Below, piece by piece: positions 12,784-20,617 of a stretch of 64,000 bases of DNA. Source of the stretch: Candidatus Berkiella cookevillensis (lineage in GTDB: Bacteria; Pseudomonadota; Gammaproteobacteria; Berkiellales; Berkiellaceae); contig NZ_LKHV02000001.1 in the NCBI RefSeq assembly GCF_001431315.2, positions 1 to 64,000 of the forward strand. The letters are read 5' to 3'. Below the pieces are notes generated by a model that saw only the letters and a program-made list of their open reading frames with translations, ran no database searches and was not told where the DNA came from. Position numbers and translations under genes: made by a program. Each line of letters starts with the position of its first letter. The first letter of the stretch is position 1.

Positions 12784-13995
12784 ATGGTTGCAGGTTCTCG
12801 TTCTGTTCAGCTTAGGTCAAAAACAGCCCCTAAGCATTCATTAGGCTCTATACAGTTATGGATCGCGCTCTTTGCTTTAGGTACAAGCATTTTAGGTTTA
12901 AAGAGCGTTATATTTAACCTTGTCTATAACCACCTCATATTCTTCCAATGGGGAAATTTAGGGCTTCTCATGGTTTCTATGGGCTTGGTGGGACTGAGTT
13001 CCTTTTTGCCCGATCAATTCAACCTTTGGTTAAAGATAAAGAAATGGAGCAAAGATCATAAACTGTTTACAAGTTTATTCGTGATCGGGTTGTTAATGCT
13101 GAATCCGACCTTCACTGTTCTCATGAGCATGACAGGCTATCTTATTGAAAAGCATTTTTCTAATCAGCTGCAACGGCTTTCTGACTTAATACAAGGCACT
13201 TATTTTGCAATGATTGGCTTTTTGGAATTTTTAGGTGGGTTAAGAAATCCTGTAGAATTTATAAAAGGTGTGAAAGAAAATATTGCTAAAGTTATTGCTA
13301 CTACATTAGGTATTGGCAGTGCATTGGCTTTTTATGCCTCCCTTGGTTGGGCTATTAGACCGATACTCTTCGCAGGGCTTGAAATTTCAGCAAATGCAAT
13401 GCAAACACTGGGTAGTATTTTAAACTATAGCTTTTCGGGTGGATTTATTCCTATGTTTGTATTAAATGCCTTCGCGAATACCATTGTTTATACAATGGCT
13501 GTTTTGGTTCCTCTTTCTATTGTCTTTATTGGTGGCGCAGGTGCGGCATGGTTGTGGGATAATCGCTTATCGATTGCTGACGCTATAGATAAGAAGTTTG
13601 ATGCAATCATCAAAAATTATTGTGATCCTGTGATTCTTTCGTTGGCGGATAAAACACGCGCGTTTAGAGCCAAATATATGGGCATGAAGTTTAAGGATAA
13701 ATCAGTTGAGCATACAAAGTCTCCTCTTAGCGTAGAGGGTACAACCTCTGTTGCGACGTCCACGCAAGAAAATCCGAGAAAAAGGGGACTTAATTTTGAC
13801 GAGGCGCTTTGTGTTTTAGAGGCACATCATAGAACTGTTATGCAGAGCAAAGCTGGAAAGGGGGCACTCACTAAGAAGTGTAAATCTGAATCTGAAAATG
13901 ATCCGACATCTCTTGGTACAAAGTCCCATCCCATAGAAGTGCTTGATGCACCTGTGCGTCACTCTTCGACCCGAAGTAAACCCACAAAAGCTTAA
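12784..13995 (+). CDS. Hypothetical multi-pass membrane protein
   Basis: I do not recognise this 403-residue protein. The start at ATG 12784 has an AAAGG ribosome site six bases upstream and is preferred to a TTG at 12745. The first 270 residues hold about five or six hydrophobic segments (roughly 22-46, 55-75, 94-117, 136-152, 170-190 and 220-262). From about 280 to the end the protein is hydrophilic and rich in Ser, Thr, Lys and Pro, probably a cytosolic or exposed disordered tail. A near-consensus promoter precedes it and a hairpin repeat (13999-14060) follows. It lies at the edge of the accessory insert between glyQ and trkH. No enzymatic motif is visible. Confidence 0.75.
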   Translation: MVAGSRSVQLRSKTAPKHSLGSIQLWIALFALGTSILGLKSVIFNLVYNHLIFFQWGNLGLLMVSMGLVGLSSFLPDQFNLWLKIKKWSKDHKLFTSLFVIGLLMLNPTFTVLMSMTGYLIEKHFSNQLQRLSDLIQGTYFAMIGFLEFLGGLRNPVEFIKGVKENIAKVIATTLGIGSALAFYASLGWAIRPILFAGLEISANAMQTLGSILNYSFSGGFIPMFVLNAFANTIVYTMAVLVPLSIVFIGGAGAAWLWDNRLSIADAIDKKFDAIIKNYCDPVILSLADKTRAFRAKYMGMKFKDKSVEHTKSPLSVEGTTSVATSTQENPRKRGLNFDEALCVLEAHHRTVMQSKAGKGALTKKCKSESENDPTSLGTKSHPIEVLDAPVRHSSTRSKPTKA

Positions 13996-13998
13996 ATC

Positions 13999-14060
13999 AT
14001 CCTTGCTCTCGTCGCATATATTCCTGTGCGACGAGCTGCTACAAAATAAATACTGATTTT
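13999..14060 (+). repeat. Repeat family A, copy 2, with hairpin
   Basis: Homologous to 3934-3998. It carries a perfect 9-base stem, CTCGTCGCA (14008-14016) and TGCGACGAG (14027-14035), around a 10-base loop. It lies between the convergent ends of the membrane protein gene and the ATP-grasp gene and may help end transcription, although no long T tract follows. Confidence 0.65.
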
Positions 14061-14068
14061 AAGAGTCT

Positions 14069-15178
14069 CTATTTCATATTAGATGCCGACGTAGTCTCGA
14101 TTATTGCGTGATGTATTTTATCATTCTGCAATAAATGTTTATATGTTTCTGAAGTTGTAATTTCATGTAAAGAAAACTTAGTTTTCTCCTGGTTAAGTTG
14201 AGATTGTGCACTATCAATTAAAAAATCACAGAATCGATCTACTATTTTCACATTAGGTAACATTTCCTCAATCCATGAAAATTGTCCCATCTCATTTACC
14301 TCTAGAAATACATATTCATCTTTTGGTGTTACTATAAAATCAAAACAACCAAAGATGATTCCTAATTTTTGCATTAGTTGTATGCATTTTTTTTCAATCT
14401 CGTGTGGCAGTATTGTTAAGTTTATTTTAAACTGAGATGTTCCTGATAGGATACGCCAATCTTGCTCGTCTGAATTATCTATTTTTATAGCAATATACTC
14501 TTGCCCGAAAAAGGTTACTCTGATCTCATATTGTTTATCAATGTTTTGTTGATAAATGCCAGGAGTAATTCTCATTATAGATTCATTTGGTAAGATTTCC
14601 TTATTAATAACAGAAGTATATAGATTGTAATAATTTTTACTTTCTTCCCAATATGGTGGTAAAAATGTTTTATATATTGTTCGAATACCTAACGCATTAT
14701 TTTCATCAATGAAATCAATAATGTCCTTTTTATGATTGGTGATTAAAGTCTTGGGTATCTCCATTTTCAAACGAGCAGCCTCTCGTAATTGAACGAGTTT
14801 TGAGTTAGATATTCGATAAGATGACAGTGGATTCACCCATGTTGCTTTTTCTTCTAATAGGAGCAGCAATGAGTCCATATGTGCTCGGTTTTCGCGATTG
14901 ACAAAATCATAATCATCAGGATGCACTAGCTTTGATAAGTTTGGATATTGAAATCGCCTATTCCAAACTACATCAATATTCTCTATGTCTATCGAATCCT
15001 GTGAAGAGATTTTTATGTTTACTGTAGCTTCTTTGCTAATAGTGATTTTACTATCCTGATTTATAATATATTCTTCAGGATACCATCTTATTGGCGATGC
15101 ACCTTTCTTTTTTAAACAATCGAAAACAATTCTAGAGTGAGCATCTTCTACATTAGTTAGTATTAAGATTTTAACCAT
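14069..15178 (-). CDS. ATP-grasp RiPP maturase (graspetide synthetase, MvdC/MvdD-like)
   Basis: Predicted ATP-dependent carboxylate-amine/alcohol ligase that cyclises side chains of a ribosomal peptide. The start at 15178 (MVKILILTNVEDAHSR) follows an AAGG ribosome site overlapping the stop of the gene before it; a longer frame from 15223 is less likely. The 369 residues have a pre-ATP-grasp region (1 to about 100, with VVWNRR) followed by the ATP-grasp fold: YEIRV at 217-221, DWR at 240-242, Asp280 in FGCFDFIV and the metal-binding EVNEMGQFSWIE with Glu293 and Asn295. This EVN-x-x-GQ-x-x-W-I-E ending is typical of microviridin and marinostatin ligases and of the wider graspetide family. The precursor-like peptide at 16357-16545 lies in the same transcription unit. 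Substrate assignment is inferred. Confidence 0.82.
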   Translation of the reverse strand: MVKILILTNVEDAHSRIVFDCLKKKGASPIRWYPEEYIINQDSKITISKEATVNIKISSQDSIDIENIDVVWNRRFQYPNLSKLVHPDDYDFVNRENRAHMDSLLLLLEEKATWVNPLSSYRISNSKLVQLREAARLKMEIPKTLITNHKKDIIDFIDENNALGIRTIYKTFLPPYWEESKNYYNLYTSVINKEILPNESIMRITPGIYQQNIDKQYEIRVTFFGQEYIAIKIDNSDEQDWRILSGTSQFKINLTILPHEIEKKCIQLMQKLGIIFGCFDFIVTPKDEYVFLEVNEMGQFSWIEEMLPNVKIVDRFCDFLIDSAQSQLNQEKTKFSLHEITTSETYKHLLQNDKIHHAIIETTSASNMK

Positions 15179-15188
15179 GCTCGTTACC

Positions 15189-16163
15189 TTACTTGAGCTT
15201 ATTAAGAATTTCTTTTGCTTCATCTCTTACATTTTCGAGAATGCTCATTTCGCCAATATGAGAAATTCTATTTATGCATTTGGGATGAATAGAACCAGAT
15301 AGCTCAGGATATTTATCTATAATTTCATTCATTGAAAATAGAGCTTTATTTCTATCCATATGTGTAGGAAAACTCATCATGTTGCAATAGATTGGGATTA
15401 AGCTTTCAAGTGAAGTGATATCTTTTTCCGAAGATATTCTTGAAGAATATGCGCGAGCCAAATTATTTCTTACTTTTGCATCTGGATCAAATAACAATCC
15501 CCATTTTACTATGTAAGATAGATTATTTGGATCACATGACCAGGATAATAAAATAGCTGCTTTCCTTCTTTCTTCAATATTATGTGAAAAACGAATAATC
15601 TTTAATAACAGGTCATTGTAAATTTGGCATTGTTGTGCAATTTTTTTTGAAATTCCATGTAATATTGGATCTGAAAAATCTAAATAGCAATTGTGGTAGT
15701 TTTCATCAATTTCCATATTATTTGTCATAAGAAAAGACAGTCTCTCATCAAATTCTTCATAAAATAAATCAAGTTTTTTGGGGATTTTTAAATTTTTATT
15801 TTTGGTAATTGGGATGTCTCTATAAATATTCCCATTATTATTTGATACAACCTCAACATTAAGATACGCACTGCCATCACTATAAAGGAGAAACGAGCAA
15901 TTTAGATTAATTGAGTTCTCATTAAATTTTTTGCATGATGATTTATATTTTTCTACTTCGCTATATATTACAGGGGTACCAATAGGCAATTTGATGTGGT
16001 TTCTTATTTTTTCTGCAGTTTCATGATCAGTGTCAACAACCTCAATACCTGTCCAATTTGCATTAAAAGTTTCATCTATTTTGATGGCATATGCATGCGG
16101 TATGTAAAAGAATATAATATAAAAAAAAGATAAAATTGATTTATACTTGTTAAATAAGCACAT
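15189..16163 (-). CDS. Secreted protein with HEAT-like repeats, in the RiPP cluster
   Basis: Not recognised as a named family. The 324 residues begin with a clear signal peptide (KSILSFFYIIFFYIPHAYA, cleavage near residue 26). The middle is beta-rich and Cys-containing (SSCKKF, LNCSFLL, NCYLDF). The C-terminal half contains helical repeats that resemble HEAT units (RRKAAILLSWSCDP, PDAKVRNNLARAY, VRDEAKEILNKLK). The gene stops 10 bases before the ATP-grasp start, whose ribosome site overlaps this stop, so the two are co-translated. It starts 193 bases after the precursor gene. Export suggests a role outside the cytosol such as immunity, target binding or processing; this is a guess from context. 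The gene is visibly AT-rich compared with its neighbours. Confidence 0.78.
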   Translation of the reverse strand: MCLFNKYKSILSFFYIIFFYIPHAYAIKIDETFNANWTGIEVVDTDHETAEKIRNHIKLPIGTPVIYSEVEKYKSSCKKFNENSINLNCSFLLYSDGSAYLNVEVVSNNNGNIYRDIPITKNKNLKIPKKLDLFYEEFDERLSFLMTNNMEIDENYHNCYLDFSDPILHGISKKIAQQCQIYNDLLLKIIRFSHNIEERRKAAILLSWSCDPNNLSYIVKWGLLFDPDAKVRNNLARAYSSRISSEKDITSLESLIPIYCNMMSFPTHMDRNKALFSMNEIIDKYPELSGSIHPKCINRISHIGEMSILENVRDEAKEILNKLK

Positions 16164-16250
16164 AGTTTAATAACTTCCCTATTTGAGATATATTGAAAAA
16201 GGAATATAAAGCATTACTCTGAATGTTTTGACCTGAATCTGAAAATAATG

Positions 16251-16314
16251 ATGATGCAATCTACATCCAATTAATATGCATTGATTGATGATATTGGGAA
16301 TAGAATTGCATCAT
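16251..16314 (-). other. Long hairpin between precursor gene and downstream genes
   Basis: ATGATGCAAT at 16251-16260 pairs exactly with ATTGCATCAT at 16305-16314, and inside it CCAAT (16267-16271) pairs with ATTGG (16293-16297). On the reverse strand it follows the precursor gene and precedes the maturation genes. It could act as an attenuator or stabilise the precursor message. Confidence 0.5.
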
Positions 16315-16356
16315 GCATTAATCAATTAAGAGTTTATGAGTGGGATAGCCCCTAAT

Positions 16357-16545
16357 CTAAAGCCCGCAATCCCAACCTTTTACTTTTTTATTATCTGTCC
16401 AACCACATTCCCATGCGCCACCAGAAACTTGTTTGAGTTCTTCAGCACTTAATTTTTTGCTTATTTGTCGCGCAAATACTCTATTCTTGTCTGCGCAAAG
16501 CTTAGCATTAATTTCTGGTAACTCATTTTGCTGATTCTTTTCCAT
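16357..16545 (-). CDS. RiPP precursor peptide with double-glycine leader
   Basis: The 62-residue peptide has the build of a ribosomal peptide precursor. Leader residues include VFARQISKK, resembling the FFARFLE recognition motif of microviridin leaders, and LSAEELKQVSGG, the classic double-glycine leader ending for C39 peptidases. Cleavage after GG would leave a 19-residue core, AWECGWTDNKKVKGWDCGL, with two W-acid-Cys-Gly units, three acidic residues (one Glu, two Asp) and Thr/Lys partners for ester or amide crosslinks. The ATG has a strong ribosome site AGAAGGA eight bases upstream (16554-16560). It is the first gene of the cluster leading to the ATP-grasp ligase. No C39 transporter is encoded nearby. 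Confidence 0.82.
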   Translation of the reverse strand: MEKNQQNELPEINAKLCADKNRVFARQISKKLSAEELKQVSGGAWECGWTDNKKVKGWDCGL

Positions 16546-16889
16546 ATCACTATTCCTTCTGTTACTTTACTACATAACTAATTCCAAATATTTATATTAA
16601 ACTTTTAGTGCCTCCATTCTCTAGTATATTGTAACTTAGTTTTTAATATTATTTTTGTTTATGTATAATTCTTTCAAGGGGGCTGCGAGGATATCATGAA
16701 AGGACTTAAAATAAAACTAAGATCGAATATTTGCAGATTCTCTTATATGAGTTTTCAATATGAATGCTTTACTTTAAATATTTTCTGTAGCATAAACCAC
16801 TCAAATATCACTTTAAAATTTTAGTTTGACACAAACAATCATCTCGCTTTAGTCTGTATGCATTTTCCCTGTTTTCCCAAGGTATTTAC
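16546..16889. other. 344-base gap between precursor and PAP2 genes
   Basis: A very AT-rich divergent intergenic region that should hold promoters for both neighbours. On the forward strand TTGACA is at 16826-16831, but no good -10 lies at the right distance. A 42-codon frame at 16696-16824 with a GAGG site is probably chance. Nothing else is recognised. Confidence 0.4.
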
Positions 16890-17765
16890 ATGTTTAGTTA
16901 CATAGAGCATGAACTTGCACTGATTAGAGTCGTATTGGCGTATCGACCAGAATGTTTAAACCCCCTATTTATCTTTTTAAATCATTTAGACACGGGACCC
17001 TATTATATGTTGGTGGGTGTAATTGCCTTTACATTGTTTAACCCCAAATTAGGCAAGCGTTGTTTTTTGCTGTTTGCACTGGTTTTTGCAAGTAATCATT
17101 TTTTTAAATATTTGCTGATGCAGCCAAGACCTTTGGTGCTTGATCCTTTATTAGGGTTGATTAAAACAAATTCTCAATATGGTTTGCCAAGTGGGGGCGC
17201 GCAAGGTGCAATATCCTTAGCACTGTTCTTTGTTCATTATTATAAAAACACAGCCTTAAAAATATTTGCCATTTTCTATGTTGTTATTGTATGCATTTCT
17301 AGAATCTATTTAGGAATGCATTTTTTTAGTGATGTAATAGTCGGTTGTTTGCTAGGCGCATTATTAACGAAGTTGTTTCTTGCCACAATTGAAGATATTG
17401 AAGAATATATGAACAAACTGCCAGCCAGCCTATTTTATCTTGGTGGCGCCTTTATCATGGTGATGGCGTTGTATTTTAAGGTGCCAGCCGCTTATGTGAT
17501 TTCATTGAGTGAGGTGCTGGGTGTCTTTTCTGTCACTTATCTTTTATTTATATTTAAAGTGCCTGAGACCTATTCTTTAAAAATCAGAGTGAGCAATATG
17601 ATATTAGGTATTTTATCTTTAGTCGCTGTAATGCACGTAAAAGAATATCTGCCCCAAGATGCCGTGAGCGCTTTGATCTTCTTGCAACTCCAGATTTTAG
17701 CACTGCTTCATATCAGTGCCAAACGATGGTCAGTGGATCGATTAGCTGCGCCAAAAACTAGGTGA
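16890..17765 (+). CDS. PAP2-superfamily membrane phosphatase
   Basis: Predicted integral-membrane lipid phosphatase or phosphotransferase of the PAP2 family. The 291 residues contain the three PAP2 motifs: KYLLMQPRP, LPSGGAQG and SRIYLGMHFFSDVIVG. In the second motif the His of the usual PSGH is Gly, which removes the residue normally acting as general acid; the third-motif His and Asp are intact. Multiple hydrophobic segments surround the motifs, and an extra C-terminal set (about residues 180-275) suggests further membrane helices. The ATG has AAGG seven bases upstream. Its end overlaps the convergent trkH by 24 bases. Lipid A, undecaprenyl diphosphate or phospholipid substrates are all possible. 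Confidence 0.85.
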   Translation: MFSYIEHELALIRVVLAYRPECLNPLFIFLNHLDTGPYYMLVGVIAFTLFNPKLGKRCFLLFALVFASNHFFKYLLMQPRPLVLDPLLGLIKTNSQYGLPSGGAQGAISLALFFVHYYKNTALKIFAIFYVVIVCISRIYLGMHFFSDVIVGCLLGALLTKLFLATIEDIEEYMNKLPASLFYLGGAFIMVMALYFKVPAAYVISLSEVLGVFSVTYLLFIFKVPETYSLKIRVSNMILGILSLVAVMHVKEYLPQDAVSALIFLQLQILALLHISAKRWSVDRLAAPKTR

Positions 17766-19193
17766 AAATAATACAATAATTGTGAAAATTTCAAGTCGAC
17801 CCATGAGCATCGCAATACTTAAAATAAGTTTGCTTGCATCAGAAAAAGAAGAAAAATTTTGTGCTGCCTTACCTAAGCCAGGACCACTATTTGAAATAGT
17901 GCCTAACAAAGAGGTGTAGGCAGTATAAAAATCATTTTCGGTTAAGAGCATGAAGAATAATAATACAGTAAAGGTTGTGATATAAATGGCCAAAAAGCCC
18001 CAAATAGCATCAATAACACGAGGGTTGACAGGTTTGCCACCCACTTTTATCACGTATTGCCCACGAGGATGAACAAGACGTCTGATTTCTCGGGCACCTT
18101 GTTTTTGCAGAAGTAAGAGGCGTATCACTTTTATACCACCACTGGTTGAACCAGCGCACCCGCCTAATACGCCACAAAATAAAAGCAGTATGGGAATAAA
18201 GCTTGGCCACAAAGAGAAATCTGTGGAGACAAAGCCTGTTGTTGTGCCTAAAGAAACAAGCTGAAAAATAGTATCTACGATGAGATTATTTGTTTTTAGA
18301 TGCTCTCCAAACATCATATGAGTTATGCAAATAATGCCAAAGCTAATGAGCAGAAATTTAATATAAAACCATAATTCTGGATCTTGGGAATATACCCCAA
18401 ATTTTTGCTTACCTAAGGCCCAATAATGTAAATTGAAGCTCACCGCACCCAAAAACATGAAGAGGCTTGCCATAATTTTTAAAAAGGGGCTTTGGTAAAA
18501 GCCCATGCTGGCATCGTGAGGCGCAAATCCACCCGTTGCTATGGTGGCAAAGGCATAGCAAACAGCATCAAATAGATCCATACCTCCCAGCCAATAACAG
18601 AGGATGCATACAAGGTTTAAGAACACATAAATAAGCCAGATTGCTTTGGCTGTTTCCGTAATTCGAGGCGTTAATTTGTTGTCCTTGGAAGGCCCTGTAA
18701 ACTCTGCTTTGAATAACTGCATACCACCCACCCCCAACATGGGGAGTACCGCAACCGCTAAGATGATAATGCCAATGCCGCCTAAAAATTGTAATTGCTG
18801 GCGGTAATACAAAATGGAGTGCGGCATATGATCAAGCCCCACCAAAACGGTTGAGCCTGTTGTTGTGATGCCTGACACGGATTCAAAGAGCGCATCCACA
18901 AAAGAGATGTCTGGATAAGGAGACCAATACAAAGGAAAGGCACTTACTAAGCAAAACATAACCCAAAATAATACAACAACGAGGAAGCCATCTCGCGTTC
19001 GCAGTTCATTTATTTTTTTTCTAAAAGGGAACCAGGTGATGAGACCGAGGATAAATGTAGTTAGAAAAGATAAATAAAAGGCAGAGTAAGTACCATCTTT
19101 AAACCAAATTTCAATTAAGAGTGGAGGGATCAACGTTAAGCTGAGTATGATGAGCAAAAGGCCAAGCACTCGAAAAATAGTACTGTATTGCAT
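17742..19193 (-). CDS. trkH: Trk potassium uptake protein TrkH
   Basis: Membrane subunit of the Trk potassium channel. The 483 residues match E. coli TrkH (483). Repeated membrane-pore-membrane units are visible, with selectivity-loop sequences SVSGITTTGSTVL, ATIATGGFAP, VSLGTTTGFVS and GTISNSGPG. The gene starts six bases after trkA, which encodes the nucleotide-binding gating subunit, so the complete Trk system is encoded here. Confidence 0.96.
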   Translation of the reverse strand: MQYSTIFRVLGLLLIILSLTLIPPLLIEIWFKDGTYSAFYLSFLTTFILGLITWFPFRKKINELRTRDGFLVVVLFWVMFCLVSAFPLYWSPYPDISFVDALFESVSGITTTGSTVLVGLDHMPHSILYYRQQLQFLGGIGIIILAVAVLPMLGVGGMQLFKAEFTGPSKDNKLTPRITETAKAIWLIYVFLNLVCILCYWLGGMDLFDAVCYAFATIATGGFAPHDASMGFYQSPFLKIMASLFMFLGAVSFNLHYWALGKQKFGVYSQDPELWFYIKFLLISFGIICITHMMFGEHLKTNNLIVDTIFQLVSLGTTTGFVSTDFSLWPSFIPILLLFCGVLGGCAGSTSGGIKVIRLLLLQKQGAREIRRLVHPRGQYVIKVGGKPVNPRVIDAIWGFLAIYITTFTVLLFFMLLTENDFYTAYTSLLGTISNSGPGLGKAAQNFSSFSDASKLILSIAMLMGRLEIFTIIVLFSPSFWRS

Positions 19194-19199
19194 AATATC

Positions 19200-20573
19200 T
19201 TATACGAAAGTAATACCGACTTGGAACAGTTTCTCAACTTCAGAGATCTGTCTTTTATCAGTAACAAATAATATTACATGATCTTCTGGTGCAATGGTGA
19301 GATTGTCATCGGCAATAAAAACTTCTTCATTACGAACAATTGCGCCGATGGTTGTACCCCAGGGTAGTTTAATCTCACCCATTTTTTTACCAATGACTTT
19401 AGATGATTTCTGGTCACCGTGTGCAATGGCCTCTATGGCTTCTGCTGCCCCTCTTCTTAATGAATGTACATTGACAACATCACCACGTCTCACATGGGCA
19501 AGTAAAGAGCTGAAAGTGATTTGCTGTGGAGAGATGGCAATATCGATATCCCCTCCTTCAACAACATCCACATAGGCAGGACGGTTAATAATAGCAATCA
19601 CTTTATGGGCGCCGAGGCGTTTTGCTAAAATAGAAGACATAATGTTGGCTTCGTCATGGTTCGTAACAGCACAAAACACATCTGTTTCATGTATATTTTC
19701 TTCTAAGAGTAATTCCTTATCTGCAGCATCACCGTGTAACACAACCGATCTGCGCAGCTGTGTTGCTAACATTTGTGTACGCGCTAATGAATGTTCGATG
19801 ATCTTGACATTAAAATCAGATTCAAGTGCTTCAGCGAGCTTTGCACCAATATTGCCGCCACCTGCAATAATCACGCGCTTATAAGGTTGATCTAAATGTC
19901 TCAACTCGCTCATTACAATATCTAAGTCTTTGGGTGTTGCCAGAAAAAAGATTTCATCATCTGGTTGGATGATGGTATCTGGCGCTGGCATAATGGCTTT
20001 ATTGCGTCTAAAAATGGCAACGATTTTGGTATTTACTTTAGGCATATGTTTTTTCATATCACCTAGGGCATGTCCTACCAAAGGGCCACCATAAAAAGCT
20101 TTTACAGCAGCGAGCTGAATGCGACCATTTGCAAAATTTACGACTTGTAAGGCATCTGGGTGTTCAATTAAACGTTTTATATGTTGCATGACCAGATGTT
20201 CAGGGCTGATAATTTTATCAATGGGTAAAGAATCATTGCCGAATAAATCACTATATCCCGCATATTCTGTTGAGCGTATGCGCGCAATCTTGGTTGGCGT
20301 TCTGAACAAGCAATAAGCGGTTTGACAGGCAATCATATTGGTTTCATCTGAGTTGGTGACTGCAATGAGTAAATCTGCATCTTCTGCACCTGCGCTCATC
20401 AGAATACTGGGATACGCTGCTGGACCACAGACAGTGCGAATATCAATGCGCTCTTGAAGAGATAATAATTTTTCTCCATCAATATCTATCACAGTGACGT
20501 CATTGTCTTCTGTGCTCAGATGCTCAGCTAAAGTAGAGCCTACTTGCCCTGCGCCGAGGATAATAATTTTCAT
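19200..20573 (-). CDS. trkA: Trk potassium uptake regulator TrkA
   Basis: Cytosolic NAD-binding subunit that gates TrkH. The 457 residues (E. coli 458) contain two RCK modules: the first starts MKIIILGAGQVGSTLAEHL, the second begins near residue 230 with RVIIAGGGNIGAKLAEALE. Each Rossmann half is followed by a TrkA-C domain. It lies between rsmB and trkH on the reverse strand, matching the rsmB-trkA adjacency seen in E. coli and Pseudomonas. Confidence 0.97.
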   Translation of the reverse strand: MKIIILGAGQVGSTLAEHLSTEDNDVTVIDIDGEKLLSLQERIDIRTVCGPAAYPSILMSAGAEDADLLIAVTNSDETNMIACQTAYCLFRTPTKIARIRSTEYAGYSDLFGNDSLPIDKIISPEHLVMQHIKRLIEHPDALQVVNFANGRIQLAAVKAFYGGPLVGHALGDMKKHMPKVNTKIVAIFRRNKAIMPAPDTIIQPDDEIFFLATPKDLDIVMSELRHLDQPYKRVIIAGGGNIGAKLAEALESDFNVKIIEHSLARTQMLATQLRRSVVLHGDAADKELLLEENIHETDVFCAVTNHDEANIMSSILAKRLGAHKVIAIINRPAYVDVVEGGDIDIAISPQQITFSSLLAHVRRGDVVNVHSLRRGAAEAIEAIAHGDQKSSKVIGKKMGEIKLPWGTTIGAIVRNEEVFIADDNLTIAPEDHVILFVTDKRQISEVEKLFQVGITFV

Positions 20574-20617
20574 TGCTGATTACTCACTCCCTATCACGAA
20601 ACATCCCCTCTGATTTT

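Noticed and set aside
16696-16824. 42-codon frame with a GAGG site between the RiPP precursor and PAP2 genes
   Set aside because: AT-rich composition, no leader or core features and no similarity to the precursor; kept only as a note.
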